This document shows positions 1 through 7,516 of a DNA stretch of 24,313 nucleotides, piece after piece (positions within the stretch are counted from its first letter, which is position 1; the number at the start of each line of letters is the position of its first letter). The stretch spans positions 1 to 24,313 of the forward strand of contig JAZLIC010000146.1 in the NCBI GenBank assembly GCA_045617225.1. Reading direction: 5' to 3'. A model generated the notes under the pieces. The model was given only the letters and a program-made list of their open reading frames with translations, searched no databases and was not told the origin of the DNA. Position numbers and translations under genes: made by a program. The stretch comes from JAZLIC01 sp045617225 (GTDB taxonomy: Bacteria; Bacillota; Clostridia; Monoglobales; Monoglobaceae).

Positions 1-2763
1 CAGGGGCTTATCTTTCACAATCCCATTATAGATACCCTTAAAATGTCAAGAGATATTTACCCAGAGGAAAAGAGCCATAAACTGAATGTAGTAGCAGAGC
101 GGCTTGGGGTTAGCCTTTTAAACCACCACCGTGCAGTAGATGACGCCACCGCAACCGCAAAAATATTTATAAAGCTTATGGAGATGACTGCCTGGCGTGA
201 TGCGGCAATCCTTGAAAAGGAAATCGTGCCGCCAACTCCCGATGCACCCTGCGTAAAGGACAGGAAGTATCATATAATCCTTCTGGCGCAGAATTATACG
301 GGACTTAAAAACCTTTATACCCTGATTTCAAAGTCAAATATTGACTACTTCTACCGCCGTCCCGGCATACCAAAGAGCTTGCTCCACAAGTACAGAGAGG
401 GGATAATTATCGGCTCTGCCTGCGAGGCGGGCGAGCTTTTCCGAAAGATGGTAAACGGTGCCGACGAGGCGGAGCTTATTGAGGTTGCAAAGTTCTATGA
501 CTATCTTGAAATCCAGCCTATCGGCAATAATATGTTTATGCTCCGTGAAGGACAGGTCGCAAACGAGGACGGACTCCGTGATTTAAACCGCCGCATTGTT
601 GATATCGGCGACAAGGCAGGCAGAAAGACGGTTGCTACCTGTGATGTGCATTTTATGGACCCGGAGGACGAGGTTTACCGCCGTGTTCTGATGGGTGCAC
701 AAGGCTTTGAGGACGCAGATAATCAGGCGCCCCTCTACTTCCGCACAACGGAGGAGATGTTAGAGGAGTTCAGCTACTTGGGCGATAAGCGTGCCTTAGA
801 AGTTGTTGTAACCAACACTAACGAAATCGCAGACACCATTGACGATATTCAGCCTGTAAAAGACGGCTCCTATCCGCCGACAATCGAAAACTGCGAACAG
901 GATTTGGTGGATATGTGCCACAAGAAGGCGCACGCCATCTACGGCGACACCTTGCCCAAAATCGTTCAGGACCGTATGGACAGGGAGCTTGGCTGTATCA
1001 CAAAGTACGGCTATTCCGTTATGTATATGATTGCACATAAGCTTGTTAAAAAGTCTAATGACGCAGGCTATTTGGTTGGCTCACGAGGCAGTGTAGGCTC
1101 CTCCTTTGCCGCATTTTTGGCAGATATAACCGAGGTAAACGCCCTCTGTCCGCACTATGTCTGCCCCGAGTGTAAATATAGCGAATTCTACGAAAACGGT
1201 GAATATCCCACAGGTATGGATATGCCGAATAAGGACTGTCCGCACTGCGGCACACCGCTTATAAAAGACGGTCTTACCATTCCTTTTGAAACCTTCCTGG
1301 GCTTCGAGGGGGACAAGGTGCCGGATATTGACTTAAACTTCTCCGGTGAGTATCAGGCGACCGCACACAAGTATGTAGGCGAACTGTTCGGCGACGAATA
1401 TGTCTTTAAGGCAGGAACTATCGGTACTATCGCAGAAAAGACCGCCTACGGCTTTGCAAAGAAGTATTACGAACAAAAGGGGATAGAAGCCCCGGAAGCA
1501 GAGCTTAAACGTGTTTCCGTAGGTATGATTGATGTAAAGCGTACTACGGGACAGCACCCGGGCGGTATCATCGTATGTCCCAAAACTATGGATATTCACG
1601 ATTTCTGCCCCATTCAGCACCCTGCCGACAAAAAGGACTCTGATATAATTACCACACATTTTGACTTCCATTCTATCCACGATAACCTTTTAAAGCTGGA
1701 TATTTTAGGACATGATGACCCATCAACTATTCGTATGCTTGAAGATTTGACCGGTCTTAATGCCCTTGAAATCCCATTTGATGACGAAGCGGCAATGAGC
1801 CTTTTCTCCGGCACGGACGCACTCGGCGTTACTACGGAGCAGATAGGCAGTGAGGTAGGTACCTTCGGCGTGCCGGAGTTCGGTACATCTTTTGTAAGAC
1901 AGATGCTTGTCGATACAAGACCTACTACCTTTGTTGAACTTCTGATTATTTCGGGACTTTCGCACGGTACAGATGTATGGCTTAACAACGCACAGGATTT
2001 GGTCAGAAGCAAGACCGCAACCCTGTCGGAAGTTATCGGACTGCGTGATGATATTATGGTTTACCTCCTTCAACACGGATTAGAGCCGAAGATGGCATTT
2101 AATATAATGGAATTCGTGCGTAAGGGGCGTGCCGCCAAGGAGGGTATGCCGCCGGAGTACGAAAGTGCAATGCGTGAACACGGTGTTGATGATTGGTATA
2201 TCGACTCCTGTAAAAAGATAAAGTATATGTTCCCTAAGGCACACGCCGCCGCCTATGTAATGATGGCGTTCCGTGTTGCATACTTTAAGGTGCATTACCC
2301 CATAGAATTTTATATTGCCTACTATACCGTACGTGCTGACCTTTTTGATGCGGCACTTATGGCAAACGGTCAGAAAAAAGTAGCTGACGAGATACGCAAA
2401 ATTAACTTAAAGGGCAATGATATTACCGCTAACGAAAAGTCAATCCTGACTATTCTTGAAATCTGTAACGAGATGTACGCACGCGGCATTGACTTCCTGC
2501 CTGTTGACTTGTATGAGTCCGATGCTTATAAGTTTAAAAAGGTCGGAAACTCAATCTTGCCGCCGCTTAATGCCTTTGCCGGCGTGGGCGACAGTGCGGC
2601 AGAAGCAATCGTAAGGGCAAGAGAAGAAGGCGAGTTCCTGTCACAGGAGGACCTTAAAAACCGTTCCGGTATCAATAAAGCGGTTGTGGAAGTCCTGGCG
2701 GAAAACGGCGTCCTGAAAGACTTGCAGGAGTCCTCACAGATGAGCTTCTTTGATATGATGTAG
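1..2763 (+). CDS. polC: DNA polymerase III alpha subunit, Gram-positive PolC type (5' end outside window)
   Basis: This is the replicative leading-strand polymerase with built-in 3'-5' exonuclease. The frame is open from base 1, so the N-terminus lies upstream; about 920 residues are present, against roughly 1,400-1,450 for the family. The first residues are the end of the DEDD exonuclease (HHRAVDDA, nt 121-144). The distal PHP half follows, then the polymerase core. The core has GSRGSVGSS near nt 1078, a Cys4 zinc motif (CPHYVCPEC and CPHCG, about nt 1147-1251), PDIDLNFSGEYQ with catalytic Asp at nt 1321-1356, the QHPGG region and LGHDDPSTIRML. The extreme C-terminus, QMSFFDMM, resembles the sliding-clamp binding motif of PolC. 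The TAG stop is at 2761-2763. No frameshift is seen. Downstream lies a repeat array, and tex follows in the same direction. The identity is secure; only the missing 5' end limits it. Confidence 0.97.
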   Translation, partial: QGLIFHNPIIDTLKMSRDIYPEEKSHKLNVVAERLGVSLLNHHRAVDDATATAKIFIKLMEMTAWRDAAILEKEIVPPTPDAPCVKDRKYHIILLAQNYTGLKNLYTLISKSNIDYFYRRPGIPKSLLHKYREGIIIGSACEAGELFRKMVNGADEAELIEVAKFYDYLEIQPIGNNMFMLREGQVANEDGLRDLNRRIVDIGDKAGRKTVATCDVHFMDPEDEVYRRVLMGAQGFEDADNQAPLYFRTTEEMLEEFSYLGDKRALEVVVTNTNEIADTIDDIQPVKDGSYPPTIENCEQDLVDMCHKKAHAIYGDTLPKIVQDRMDRELGCITKYGYSVMYMIAHKLVKKSNDAGYLVGSRGSVGSSFAAFLADITEVNALCPHYVCPECKYSEFYENGEYPTGMDMPNKDCPHCGTPLIKDGLTIPFETFLGFEGDKVPDIDLNFSGEYQATAHKYVGELFGDEYVFKAGTIGTIAEKTAYGFAKKYYEQKGIEAPEAELKRVSVGMIDVKRTTGQHPGGIIVCPKTMDIHDFCPIQHPADKKDSDIITTHFDFHSIHDNLLKLDILGHDDPSTIRMLEDLTGLNALEIPFDDEAAMSLFSGTDALGVTTEQIGSEVGTFGVPEFGTSFVRQMLVDTRPTTFVELLIISGLSHGTDVWLNNAQDLVRSKTATLSEVIGLRDDIMVYLLQHGLEPKMAFNIMEFVRKGRAAKEGMPPEYESAMREHGVDDWYIDSCKKIKYMFPKAHAAAYVMMAFRVAYFKVHYPIEFYIAYYTVRADLFDAALMANGQKKVADEIRKINLKGNDITANEKSILTILEICNEMYARGIDFLPVDLYESDAYKFKKVGNSILPPLNAFAGVGDSAAEAIVRAREEGEFLSQEDLKNRSGINKAVVEVLAENGVLKDLQESSQMSFFDMM

Positions 2764-2881
2764 ACGCATCACACCGTAGGGGCGGTCATTGGCCGCCCGA
2801 AAAACACATCACACCGTAGGGGCGGGCATTGGCCGCCCGAAAGACGCATCACACCGTAGGGGCGACCCTATGTGGTCGCCC
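2764..2881 (+). repeat. Triple tandem REP-like array: GTAG followed by a hairpin, 40-bp period
   Basis: Three units share ACACCGTAGGGGCG, beginning at 2771, 2811 and 2851, exactly 40 bp apart. In each, GTAG (2776, 2816, 2856) is followed immediately by a GC-rich hairpin. Unit 1 pairs 2780-2787 with 2791-2798. Unit 2 has the same stem with one mismatch. Unit 3 has a different, perfect 8-bp stem, GGGCGACC (2860-2867) with GGTCGCCC (2874-2881), around the loop CTATGT. The changed stem keeps pairing, so structure rather than sequence seems to be maintained. The layout matches REP elements, in which a tetranucleotide such as GTAG precedes the palindrome. The array fills the polC-tex gap and ends about 24 bp before the tex ribosome binding site. 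A related inverted copy is at 5485-5510. Confidence 0.8.
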
Positions 2882-2919
2882 GATTTCGAAAAACCACCAC
2901 TTACGAAAGGAAAATAAAC

Positions 2920-5073
2920 ATGGACATTTTACAAAAGCTTGCAGAGGAATTCAATTTAAAACAATGGCAGGTGGAAAACACCGTAGGTCTTATTGACGAG
3001 GGGAACACTATCCCCTTTATCTCCCGTTATCGAAAGGAAGCTACGGGCGAGCTGAACGACGAAATACTGCGTAACTTCGCAGACCGCCTTGAATATCTGC
3101 GTAATATGGAGCAGAGAAAAGCGGACGTAAAGCGCATAATTGAGGAACAGGGTAACCTGACCGACGAAATCGCCGCCGCAATAGACAAAGCGGAAAAGCT
3201 GACCGAGATTGAGGATATTTACCGCCCATTCAGACCGAAGCGTAAAACCCGTGCCACCGTCGCAAAGGCAAAGGGCCTGAGCCCTCTGGCAGACCTTTTG
3301 TATGCACAGAAGGCAAACGAGGACGAAATTCTCTCCCTCTCCTCCTCCCTTATCAGCCCTGAAAAAGAGGTGGCAAGTGCAGAAGATGCCCTCTCGGGTG
3401 CAATGGATATTATTGCAGAAATGGTTTCCGACAATGCGGAAATCCGCAAAAAGGTCAGAGAAGCCACCTTCCGCACAGGCGTGGTTAAATCCAAGGCAAT
3501 TACCGAGGAGGACAGCGTTTATCGCATATACTACGATTTCTCTGCCTCTTGTGCTAAGATTGTTCCGCACCAGGTTCTTGCCATTGACAGGGGCGAAAAA
3601 GAGAAGTTCCTGTCGGTAAATATCGAAGCCGACGAAGAAAAAATCCTGAGTATAATCAAAAAGAGCGAGCTTAAAAAGGAACGCACAGACGCAACCGCCT
3701 ATGTGGAAAAGGCGGTTGATGACGCATACTTTCGCCTTATTGCCCCATCAATCGACAGAGAGATAAGGAACGAGCTTACCGATGCGGCGCAGGAAAAGGC
3801 AATAATCGTCTTTAAGGAAAACCTCAGGAATTTGCTTATGCAGCCTTGTATCAAGGATAAAACGGTTATCGGTCTTGACCCCGGCTACCGCACAGGTTGT
3901 AAGGTGGGCGTGGTTGACGGCACAGGCAAGGTTTTGGACACAGGCGTTATCTTTGTTACACATTCTGAGGCGCAAAAGACCGCCGCAGAGAAGTTTATTG
4001 CCGACCTGATAAAAAAATATGATGCAGACCTTATCTCTATCGGTAACGGTACCGCCTCAAAGGAAACAGAGCAGTTTACCGCACACCTCCTGAAAAAGAT
4101 ACCAAATTGCAAAACAAAATATATAATCACAAATGAAGCCGGTGCTTCGGTATATTCTGCGTCAAAGCTTGCAACAGAGGAGTTTCCGGACTTTGATGTA
4201 ACCCAAAGGAGCGCAATCTCCATTGCACGCCGTGTGCAAGACCCCCTTGCAGAGCTTGTAAAGATAGAGCCGAAAGCAATCGGCGTAGGTCAGTATCAGC
4301 ACGATATGAACCAAAAACGCCTCGGCGAAACTCTGGGCGGCGTTGTAGAAGACGTGGTAAACAGCGTCGGTGTCGACCTGAACACCGCCTCTGCACCGCT
4401 TTTGTCCTATATTTCGGGCATTTCCTCTGCCATCGCCAAGAATATTGTGACCTACCGTGAGGAAGAGGGCATATTTAAAAGCAGAGCCCAACTTAAAAAA
4501 GTGCCTAAACTCGGCCCGAAAGCCTTTGAACAATGTGCAGGCTTCCTGCGTATCCAAGGCGGGAAAGATGTTCTTGATAACACCTCTGTCCACCCTGAAA
4601 GCTATGCCGCCGCAAAAGGCTTGTTGGAAATATTTGGATATTCTGACGAAGATGTAGCGATGGGCAAGGCAAAGGAGATAGGGCAGAAGCTTAAAAAAGA
4701 GAATGTCGAGGAGCTGGCAAACCGCCTGAATGTGGGCGTTCCCACTCTTTTGGATATTGCGGAGGCACTTGAAAAGCCGGGCAGGGACCCGAGAGATGAT
4801 ATAGAGCAACCCCTCCTCCGTGAAGATATATTAAGTATGGAGGACTTAAAGCCCGATATGATACTGACGGGAACGGTCAGAAACGTAATCGACTTTGGTG
4901 CATTTGTTGATATCGGCGTACACCAGGACGGACTTGTGCATATATCGCAGTTATCGGACAAGTTTGTAAAGCACCCTATGGACATTGTATCAATCGGCGA
5001 TATAGTAAAGGTTAAGGTTTTAGACGTCGATGTGGCGAAAAAACGCATAAGTTTAACAATGAAAGATATTTAA
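2920..5073 (+). CDS. tex: Tex-family S1 RNA-binding transcription accessory protein
   Basis: Tex is a cytoplasmic nucleic-acid-binding protein linked to transcription and RNA quality control. The chosen ATG at 2920 has AAAGGA at 2906-2911 in front and gives 717 aa, the normal Tex length. An in-frame GTG at 2872 would lie inside the repeat hairpin and has no ribosome binding site, so it is rejected. The domain order is typical: a helical N-terminal region with RYRKEATGELND; a YqgF/RNase H-like domain near residues 315-440 (GLDPGYRTGCKVGVVD); the family hallmark VGQYQHDMNQKRL; helix-hairpin-helix segments near 490-560; and a C-terminal S1 domain from about 646 (GTVRNVIDFGAFVDIG ... DGLVHISQLS). 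The gene follows polC in the same direction, with no obvious promoter in the gap. It is followed by the 3'-UTR repeat element and a terminator. Confidence 0.96.
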   Translation: MDILQKLAEEFNLKQWQVENTVGLIDEGNTIPFISRYRKEATGELNDEILRNFADRLEYLRNMEQRKADVKRIIEEQGNLTDEIAAAIDKAEKLTEIEDIYRPFRPKRKTRATVAKAKGLSPLADLLYAQKANEDEILSLSSSLISPEKEVASAEDALSGAMDIIAEMVSDNAEIRKKVREATFRTGVVKSKAITEEDSVYRIYYDFSASCAKIVPHQVLAIDRGEKEKFLSVNIEADEEKILSIIKKSELKKERTDATAYVEKAVDDAYFRLIAPSIDREIRNELTDAAQEKAIIVFKENLRNLLMQPCIKDKTVIGLDPGYRTGCKVGVVDGTGKVLDTGVIFVTHSEAQKTAAEKFIADLIKKYDADLISIGNGTASKETEQFTAHLLKKIPNCKTKYIITNEAGASVYSASKLATEEFPDFDVTQRSAISIARRVQDPLAELVKIEPKAIGVGQYQHDMNQKRLGETLGGVVEDVVNSVGVDLNTASAPLLSYISGISSAIAKNIVTYREEEGIFKSRAQLKKVPKLGPKAFEQCAGFLRIQGGKDVLDNTSVHPESYAAAKGLLEIFGYSDEDVAMGKAKEIGQKLKKENVEELANRLNVGVPTLLDIAEALEKPGRDPRDDIEQPLLREDILSMEDLKPDMILTGTVRNVIDFGAFVDIGVHQDGLVHISQLSDKFVKHPMDIVSIGDIVKVKVLDVDVAKKRISLTMKDI

Positions 5074-5080
5074 AGCAAGG

Positions 5081-5200
5081 GATATTAAAAATGCCCGGAC
5101 CGCTAAAACTTTTAGCTACGAACAAACTACACCTCTCGGCGTACCCTATGTACGCCTTCGGGTTAGGTTTGTCCGTTCTGAACATTTTTATCTATCCCTT
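5081..5200 (+). repeat. 3'-UTR structured repeat element, copy 1 (downstream of tex)
   Basis: This element begins 8 nt after the tex stop and ends about 60 nt before the terminator. A 52-nt core (5120-5171) is identical, base for base, to 23847-23898 in the copy behind glgA. Visible structure: a short palindrome GCTAAAACTTTTAGC at 5102-5116; a longer imperfect hairpin with GGCGTAC (5138-5144) pairing GTACGCC (5150-5156); and outer pairing ACCT/GGGT and AAACT/GGTTT. CGGAC at 5096-5100 can pair with GTCCG at 5171-5175, closing the whole unit. It encodes no convincing protein. Function is unknown; a mobile repeat or a structured RNA are both possible. Confidence 0.75.
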
Positions 5201-5258
5201 GAACGCTTAGCTTCTCCGAAAGAGAAAACAAATTATTATTTTTTGTATTGCTCCACAA

Positions 5259-5286
5259 GGGCGACCATTAACGGTCGCCTTTTTTG
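5259..5286 (+). terminator. Rho-independent terminator of tex
   Basis: GGCGACC (5260-5266) pairs with GGTCGCC (5273-5279) around ATTAAC, followed by six T (5280-5285). The stem is the same as unit 3 of the hairpin array at 2860-2881, which suggests a repeat hairpin serving as a terminator. The last T of the tract is also the first base of the parS-like site. Confidence 0.85.
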
Positions 5287-5300
5287 TTTCACATGAAACA
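5285..5300. promoter_or_regulatory. parS: parS-like ParB binding site (one mismatch)
   Basis: TGTTTCACATGAAACA differs at one position from the consensus parS palindrome TGTTTCACGTGAAACA. ParB nucleates on such sites and spreads or slides along DNA. It lies between the tex terminator and parA, 250 bp from a perfect copy, and parB itself is about 1.1 kb downstream, which supports a real site. Confidence 0.85.
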
Positions 5301-5322
5301 CAGGAAAGCCCTAATATTCTTG

Positions 5323-5369
5323 CCTCCCCTTAATGTTTAAGGGGAGGTGTCGCAAAGCGACGGAGGGGA
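5323..5369 (+). repeat. Double-hairpin palindromic repeat
   Basis: An 11-bp perfect inverted repeat CCTCCCCTTAA (5323-5333) / TTAAGGGGAGG (5337-5347) is followed at once by a second small hairpin GTCGC-AAA-GCGAC (5349-5361) and GGAGGGG. It resembles short extragenic palindromes seen widely in gut Clostridia, but only one copy lies in this window. No T-tract follows, so it is not an obvious terminator. Function unknown. Confidence 0.6.
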
Positions 5370-5393
5370 TTTAGAACAAAATCTATTTCTAAA

Positions 5394-5482
5394 TTCCGAA
5401 AAACAAATTTTACATTGCCGACCGGGAGCGGCAGGTCGGAACCGGGCCCCAGCGCATAATTCAAAAAATTTGTTTTTCGGAA
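5394..5482. repeat. 89-bp unit bounded by 18-bp perfect inverted repeats
   Basis: TTCCGAAAAACAAATTTT (5394-5411) is the exact reverse complement of 5465-5482. The 53 bp between contains another hairpin, CCGACC (5418-5423) with GGTCGG (5434-5439), and no reading frame of note. The build is that of a very small MITE or a cruciform-forming palindromic unit. No flanking target duplication is apparent. It sits between the two parS sites. Confidence 0.6.
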
Positions 5483-5484
5483 AC

Positions 5485-5510
5485 GGGCGGCCACACAGGG
5501 CCGCCCCTAC
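5485..5510 (-). repeat. REP-like hairpin with GTAG, reverse orientation
   Basis: On the minus strand GTAG (5510-5507) is followed immediately by GGGCGGCC, loop CTGTGT, and GGCCGCCC, ending at 5485. This is the same architecture, with a near-identical loop (CTGTGT against CTATGT), as unit 3 of the array at 2856-2881. It lies 40 bp upstream of the perfect parS site. Confidence 0.75.
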
Positions 5511-5550
5511 TGTCAAAAACAATTTTCGTAATATGTTAAACACCGAAATT

Positions 5551-5566
5551 TGTTTCACGTGAAACA
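5551..5566. promoter_or_regulatory. parS: Perfect consensus parS site
   Basis: TGTTTCACGTGAAACA is an exact 16-bp match to the consensus parS palindrome recognised by chromosomal ParB (Spo0J) proteins. It ends 40 bp upstream of the parA -35 box, so bound ParB might also influence parAB transcription; that part is inference. In most bacteria such sites cluster near the replication origin. Confidence 0.95.
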
Positions 5567-5606
5567 TTTTTCGACGCAAAAAACAATAATTTTCTTGATT
5601 TTACTG

Positions 5607-5635
5607 TTGAAATCTTTAAAAAAGTGTGTTAAAAT
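5607..5635 (+). promoter_or_regulatory. Promoter of parAB
   Basis: TTGAAA (5607-5612) is separated by 17 bp from TAAAAT (5630-5635), one base from consensus at each box. Transcription would start near 5642, a short leader before the parA ribosome binding site at 5654-5659. Confidence 0.75.
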
Positions 5636-5666
5636 TAAATAAACTATGATGAAAAGAGGTTGTTCA

Positions 5667-6452
5667 ATGGGTAAGGTAATAGCTATCGCCAACCAGAAGG
5701 GCGGCGTAGGCAAAACCACAACTGCCGTGAATTTAAGCGCTTGCCTGGGACAAAAGGGCAAAAAGGTTCTTTTGATTGATGCCGACCCACAGGGTAACGC
5801 ATCAAGCGGTCTTGGTATAAACACAAAGGATTTATCTCTTACCACCTATGATTGTTTGGTAAATGATGTTCCTCTTGCGGATATTATCCTCAAAACGGAC
5901 TATAAAAACCTTTCTCTTTCGCCTGCAAGCATAAATATTGCAGGTGCGGAGATAGAACTTGCGGAAAAGGAAAACCGCGAATATTGCTTAAAGGCGGCTA
6001 TTTCGGCTATAAAAGAGGATTTTGACTTTATAATCCTTGACTGTCCGCCATCGCTCGGACTTGTCACAATAAATTCTCTGGCGGCTTGTGACAGTGTGCT
6101 TATCCCCATTCAGACAGAATACTACGCCTTGGAGGGACTTAGTCAGCTTACGCAGACTATTAAGCGCATTAAGCTTTCATATAACAAAAGCCTTGCCGTA
6201 GAGGGTGTGCTTCTTACTATGTTCTCTCGTACCAAGCTATCCGAACAGGTAGCCGACGAGGCAAGAAAATATTTCGGCAAAACCGTCTATAAGACCGTTA
6301 TTCCCCGAAACGTGCGTCTTTCCGAGGCTCCGAGCTACGGGCAACCGATTATTTCTTATGATAAATATTCAAAGGGTGCAGTATGTTATACAAAGCTTGC
6401 AGGCGAAGTTATCGCCGCAAATCGCCCTAAAAAAGAAAAGGAAGTGAATTGA
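5667..6452 (+). CDS. parA: Chromosome partitioning ATPase ParA (Soj)
   Basis: ParA is a deviant-Walker ATPase that dimerises on ATP, coats the nucleoid, and drives ParB-parS complexes apart. The ATG at 5667 is preferred to one at 5646 because AAGAGG (5654-5659) sits 7 nt in front of it and the predicted transcript starts only near 5642. The product is 261 aa, the usual size. The deviant Walker A motif is KGGVGKTT (residues 11-18, signature Lys11 and catalytic Lys16). LLIDADPQGNASSGLG is the A' region and FIILDCPPSLG the Walker B region. The stop overlaps the parB start (TGATG), implying one transcript and translational coupling. Two parS sites lie upstream. The only related family would be MinD or plasmid ParA; length, partner and sites favour chromosomal Soj. 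Confidence 0.97.
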   Translation: MGKVIAIANQKGGVGKTTTAVNLSACLGQKGKKVLLIDADPQGNASSGLGINTKDLSLTTYDCLVNDVPLADIILKTDYKNLSLSPASINIAGAEIELAEKENREYCLKAAISAIKEDFDFIILDCPPSLGLVTINSLAACDSVLIPIQTEYYALEGLSQLTQTIKRIKLSYNKSLAVEGVLLTMFSRTKLSEQVADEARKYFGKTVYKTVIPRNVRLSEAPSYGQPIISYDKYSKGAVCYTKLAGEVIAANRPKKEKEVN

Positions 6453-7375
6453 TGGCAGATAAAAAGAAATCTCAAAAATCAGGACTCGGCAGAGGTCTTG
6501 GCGCTTTGTTTTCCGATAACACAAGCGGCACGGATACAGGCGTAAGTGCCGCTATCCGTGATATTGGTGAGGTTTTGCTCGGCGACACAAAGGATAAGGT
6601 CGTTTCCTTAAAATTGATTGATGTAGAGCCTAACAAAAACCAACCGAGAAAGCAATTTGACAAGGAAAAGCTTGACGCACTTACGGAGTCTGTCCTAAAC
6701 CACGGTATCGTTCAACCGATTTTGGTACAGGCTAATGACGCCGGAACATATACCATTATCGCCGGAGAACGCCGTTTTAGAGCCGCAAAAGCCGCAAAGC
6801 TTAAAGAAATTCCTTGTATTATCAAGGATTTTGACGAAAAAGCGGTTATGGAAATCGCCTTAATTGAAAATCTGCAAAGAGAAGATTTAAACCCCATTGA
6901 TGAGGCAGGCGGCTATAAGCAGTTGATGGACACCTTTGGACTTACCCAAGAGGAGGTTGCAGAGCGTGTAAGCAAGAGCAGAAGTGCTGTTGCAAACTCA
7001 TTGCGTCTTAACAATCTTCCCGAAATCATCAAGGATATGGTGCGTGATACACGCCTTTCGCAAGGACATGCACGCGCACTGCTCAGTATTGATGACCCGG
7101 GCGACCAGCTGCACCTTGCGACACGCATTGTAGAGGAGGGGCTTAACGTACGCCAGACGGAAGCTTTGGCAAACTCCCTTTCTAAAAAAACGGTCAAAAA
7201 GGCAAAACCCAAAAGTACCATCTCCGAGAGATACTACATAGACCTCGCCAAAGACCTGACAGAACGGTTAGGCACAAAGGTAAAAATCATTGACGGTGCA
7301 AAAAAGGGCAAAATTGAAATTGAGTATTACACAAAAGACGATTTGGAAAGAATACTGTTTGAGATTAGAAAATAG
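6452..7375 (+). CDS. parB: ParB/Spo0J-family chromosome partitioning protein, CTP-dependent DNA clamp
   Basis: ParB binds parS, hydrolyses CTP and slides along DNA to build the partition complex pulled by ParA. The ATG at 6452 overlaps the parA stop by one base and has AAGGA at 6438-6442. A TTG one codon earlier is possible but adds only a Met. The product is 307 aa. The N-terminal GLGRGLGALF box (residues 11-20) is the typical ParA-stimulating tail. QPRKQFD begins the ParB/Srx fold, GERRFRAAK (105-113) is the CTP-binding motif, ENLQREDLNPIDEA (139-152) follows, and a helix-turn-helix lies at about 164-186 (LTQEEVAERVSKSRSAVANSL). The C-terminal dimerisation segment is present. A weak hairpin follows the stop. 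Confidence 0.97.
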   Translation: MADKKKSQKSGLGRGLGALFSDNTSGTDTGVSAAIRDIGEVLLGDTKDKVVSLKLIDVEPNKNQPRKQFDKEKLDALTESVLNHGIVQPILVQANDAGTYTIIAGERRFRAAKAAKLKEIPCIIKDFDEKAVMEIALIENLQREDLNPIDEAGGYKQLMDTFGLTQEEVAERVSKSRSAVANSLRLNNLPEIIKDMVRDTRLSQGHARALLSIDDPGDQLHLATRIVEEGLNVRQTEALANSLSKKTVKKAKPKSTISERYYIDLAKDLTERLGTKVKIIDGAKKGKIEIEYYTKDDLERILFEIRK

Positions 7376-7398
7376 CACTAATTTCCAAATATTGTAAG

Positions 7399-7427
7399 CA
7401 AAAAAGCGGCTCTTATTTGCTTTTTTG
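7399..7427 (+). terminator. Possible weak terminator after parB
   Basis: CAAAAAAGC (7399-7407) pairs with GCTTTTTTG (7419-7427), so the T-tract is part of the stem. This is weaker than a classical terminator and may allow read-through into the next operon, for which no convincing promoter is seen in 7428-7502. Confidence 0.4.
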
Positions 7428-7516
7428 GAGCTATTTTGGTGTAACAGTGTCATTTAGTGACAAATTTTGATTTAAGGGCAAATTTTTGCGTTATTTCATT
7501 TTAAGGAGTGTTTTTA

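Noticed and set aside
2764..2881. Short regular repeats as a CRISPR array
   Set aside because: The units are contiguous with no unique spacers, contain internal palindromes with GTAG, and no cas genes are present.
2872..2919. A longer tex reading frame beginning at GTG 2872
   Set aside because: It starts inside a repeat hairpin, lacks a ribosome binding site, and adds residues not expected in Tex; ATG 2920 has AAAGGA ahead.
2956..4809. Long antisense open frames (for example 204 and 215 codons) opposite tex
   Set aside because: They mirror a strongly conserved gene, show no domain, start signal or promoter, and are typical shadows in GC-rich coding DNA.
5323..5361. The double hairpin as a transcription terminator
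   Set aside because: Neither stem is followed by a T-tract on either strand, and the tex terminator lies just upstream.
5337..5579. Small open frames on both strands through the intergenic repeats upstream of parA
   Set aside because: They are translations of inverted repeats and parS sites, without ribosome binding sites or recognisable protein features.
7376..7516. T-box riboswitch controlling serS
   Set aside because: serS is preceded directly by a coupled gene, and the short gap before that gene lacks the stems and conserved T-box sequence I would expect.
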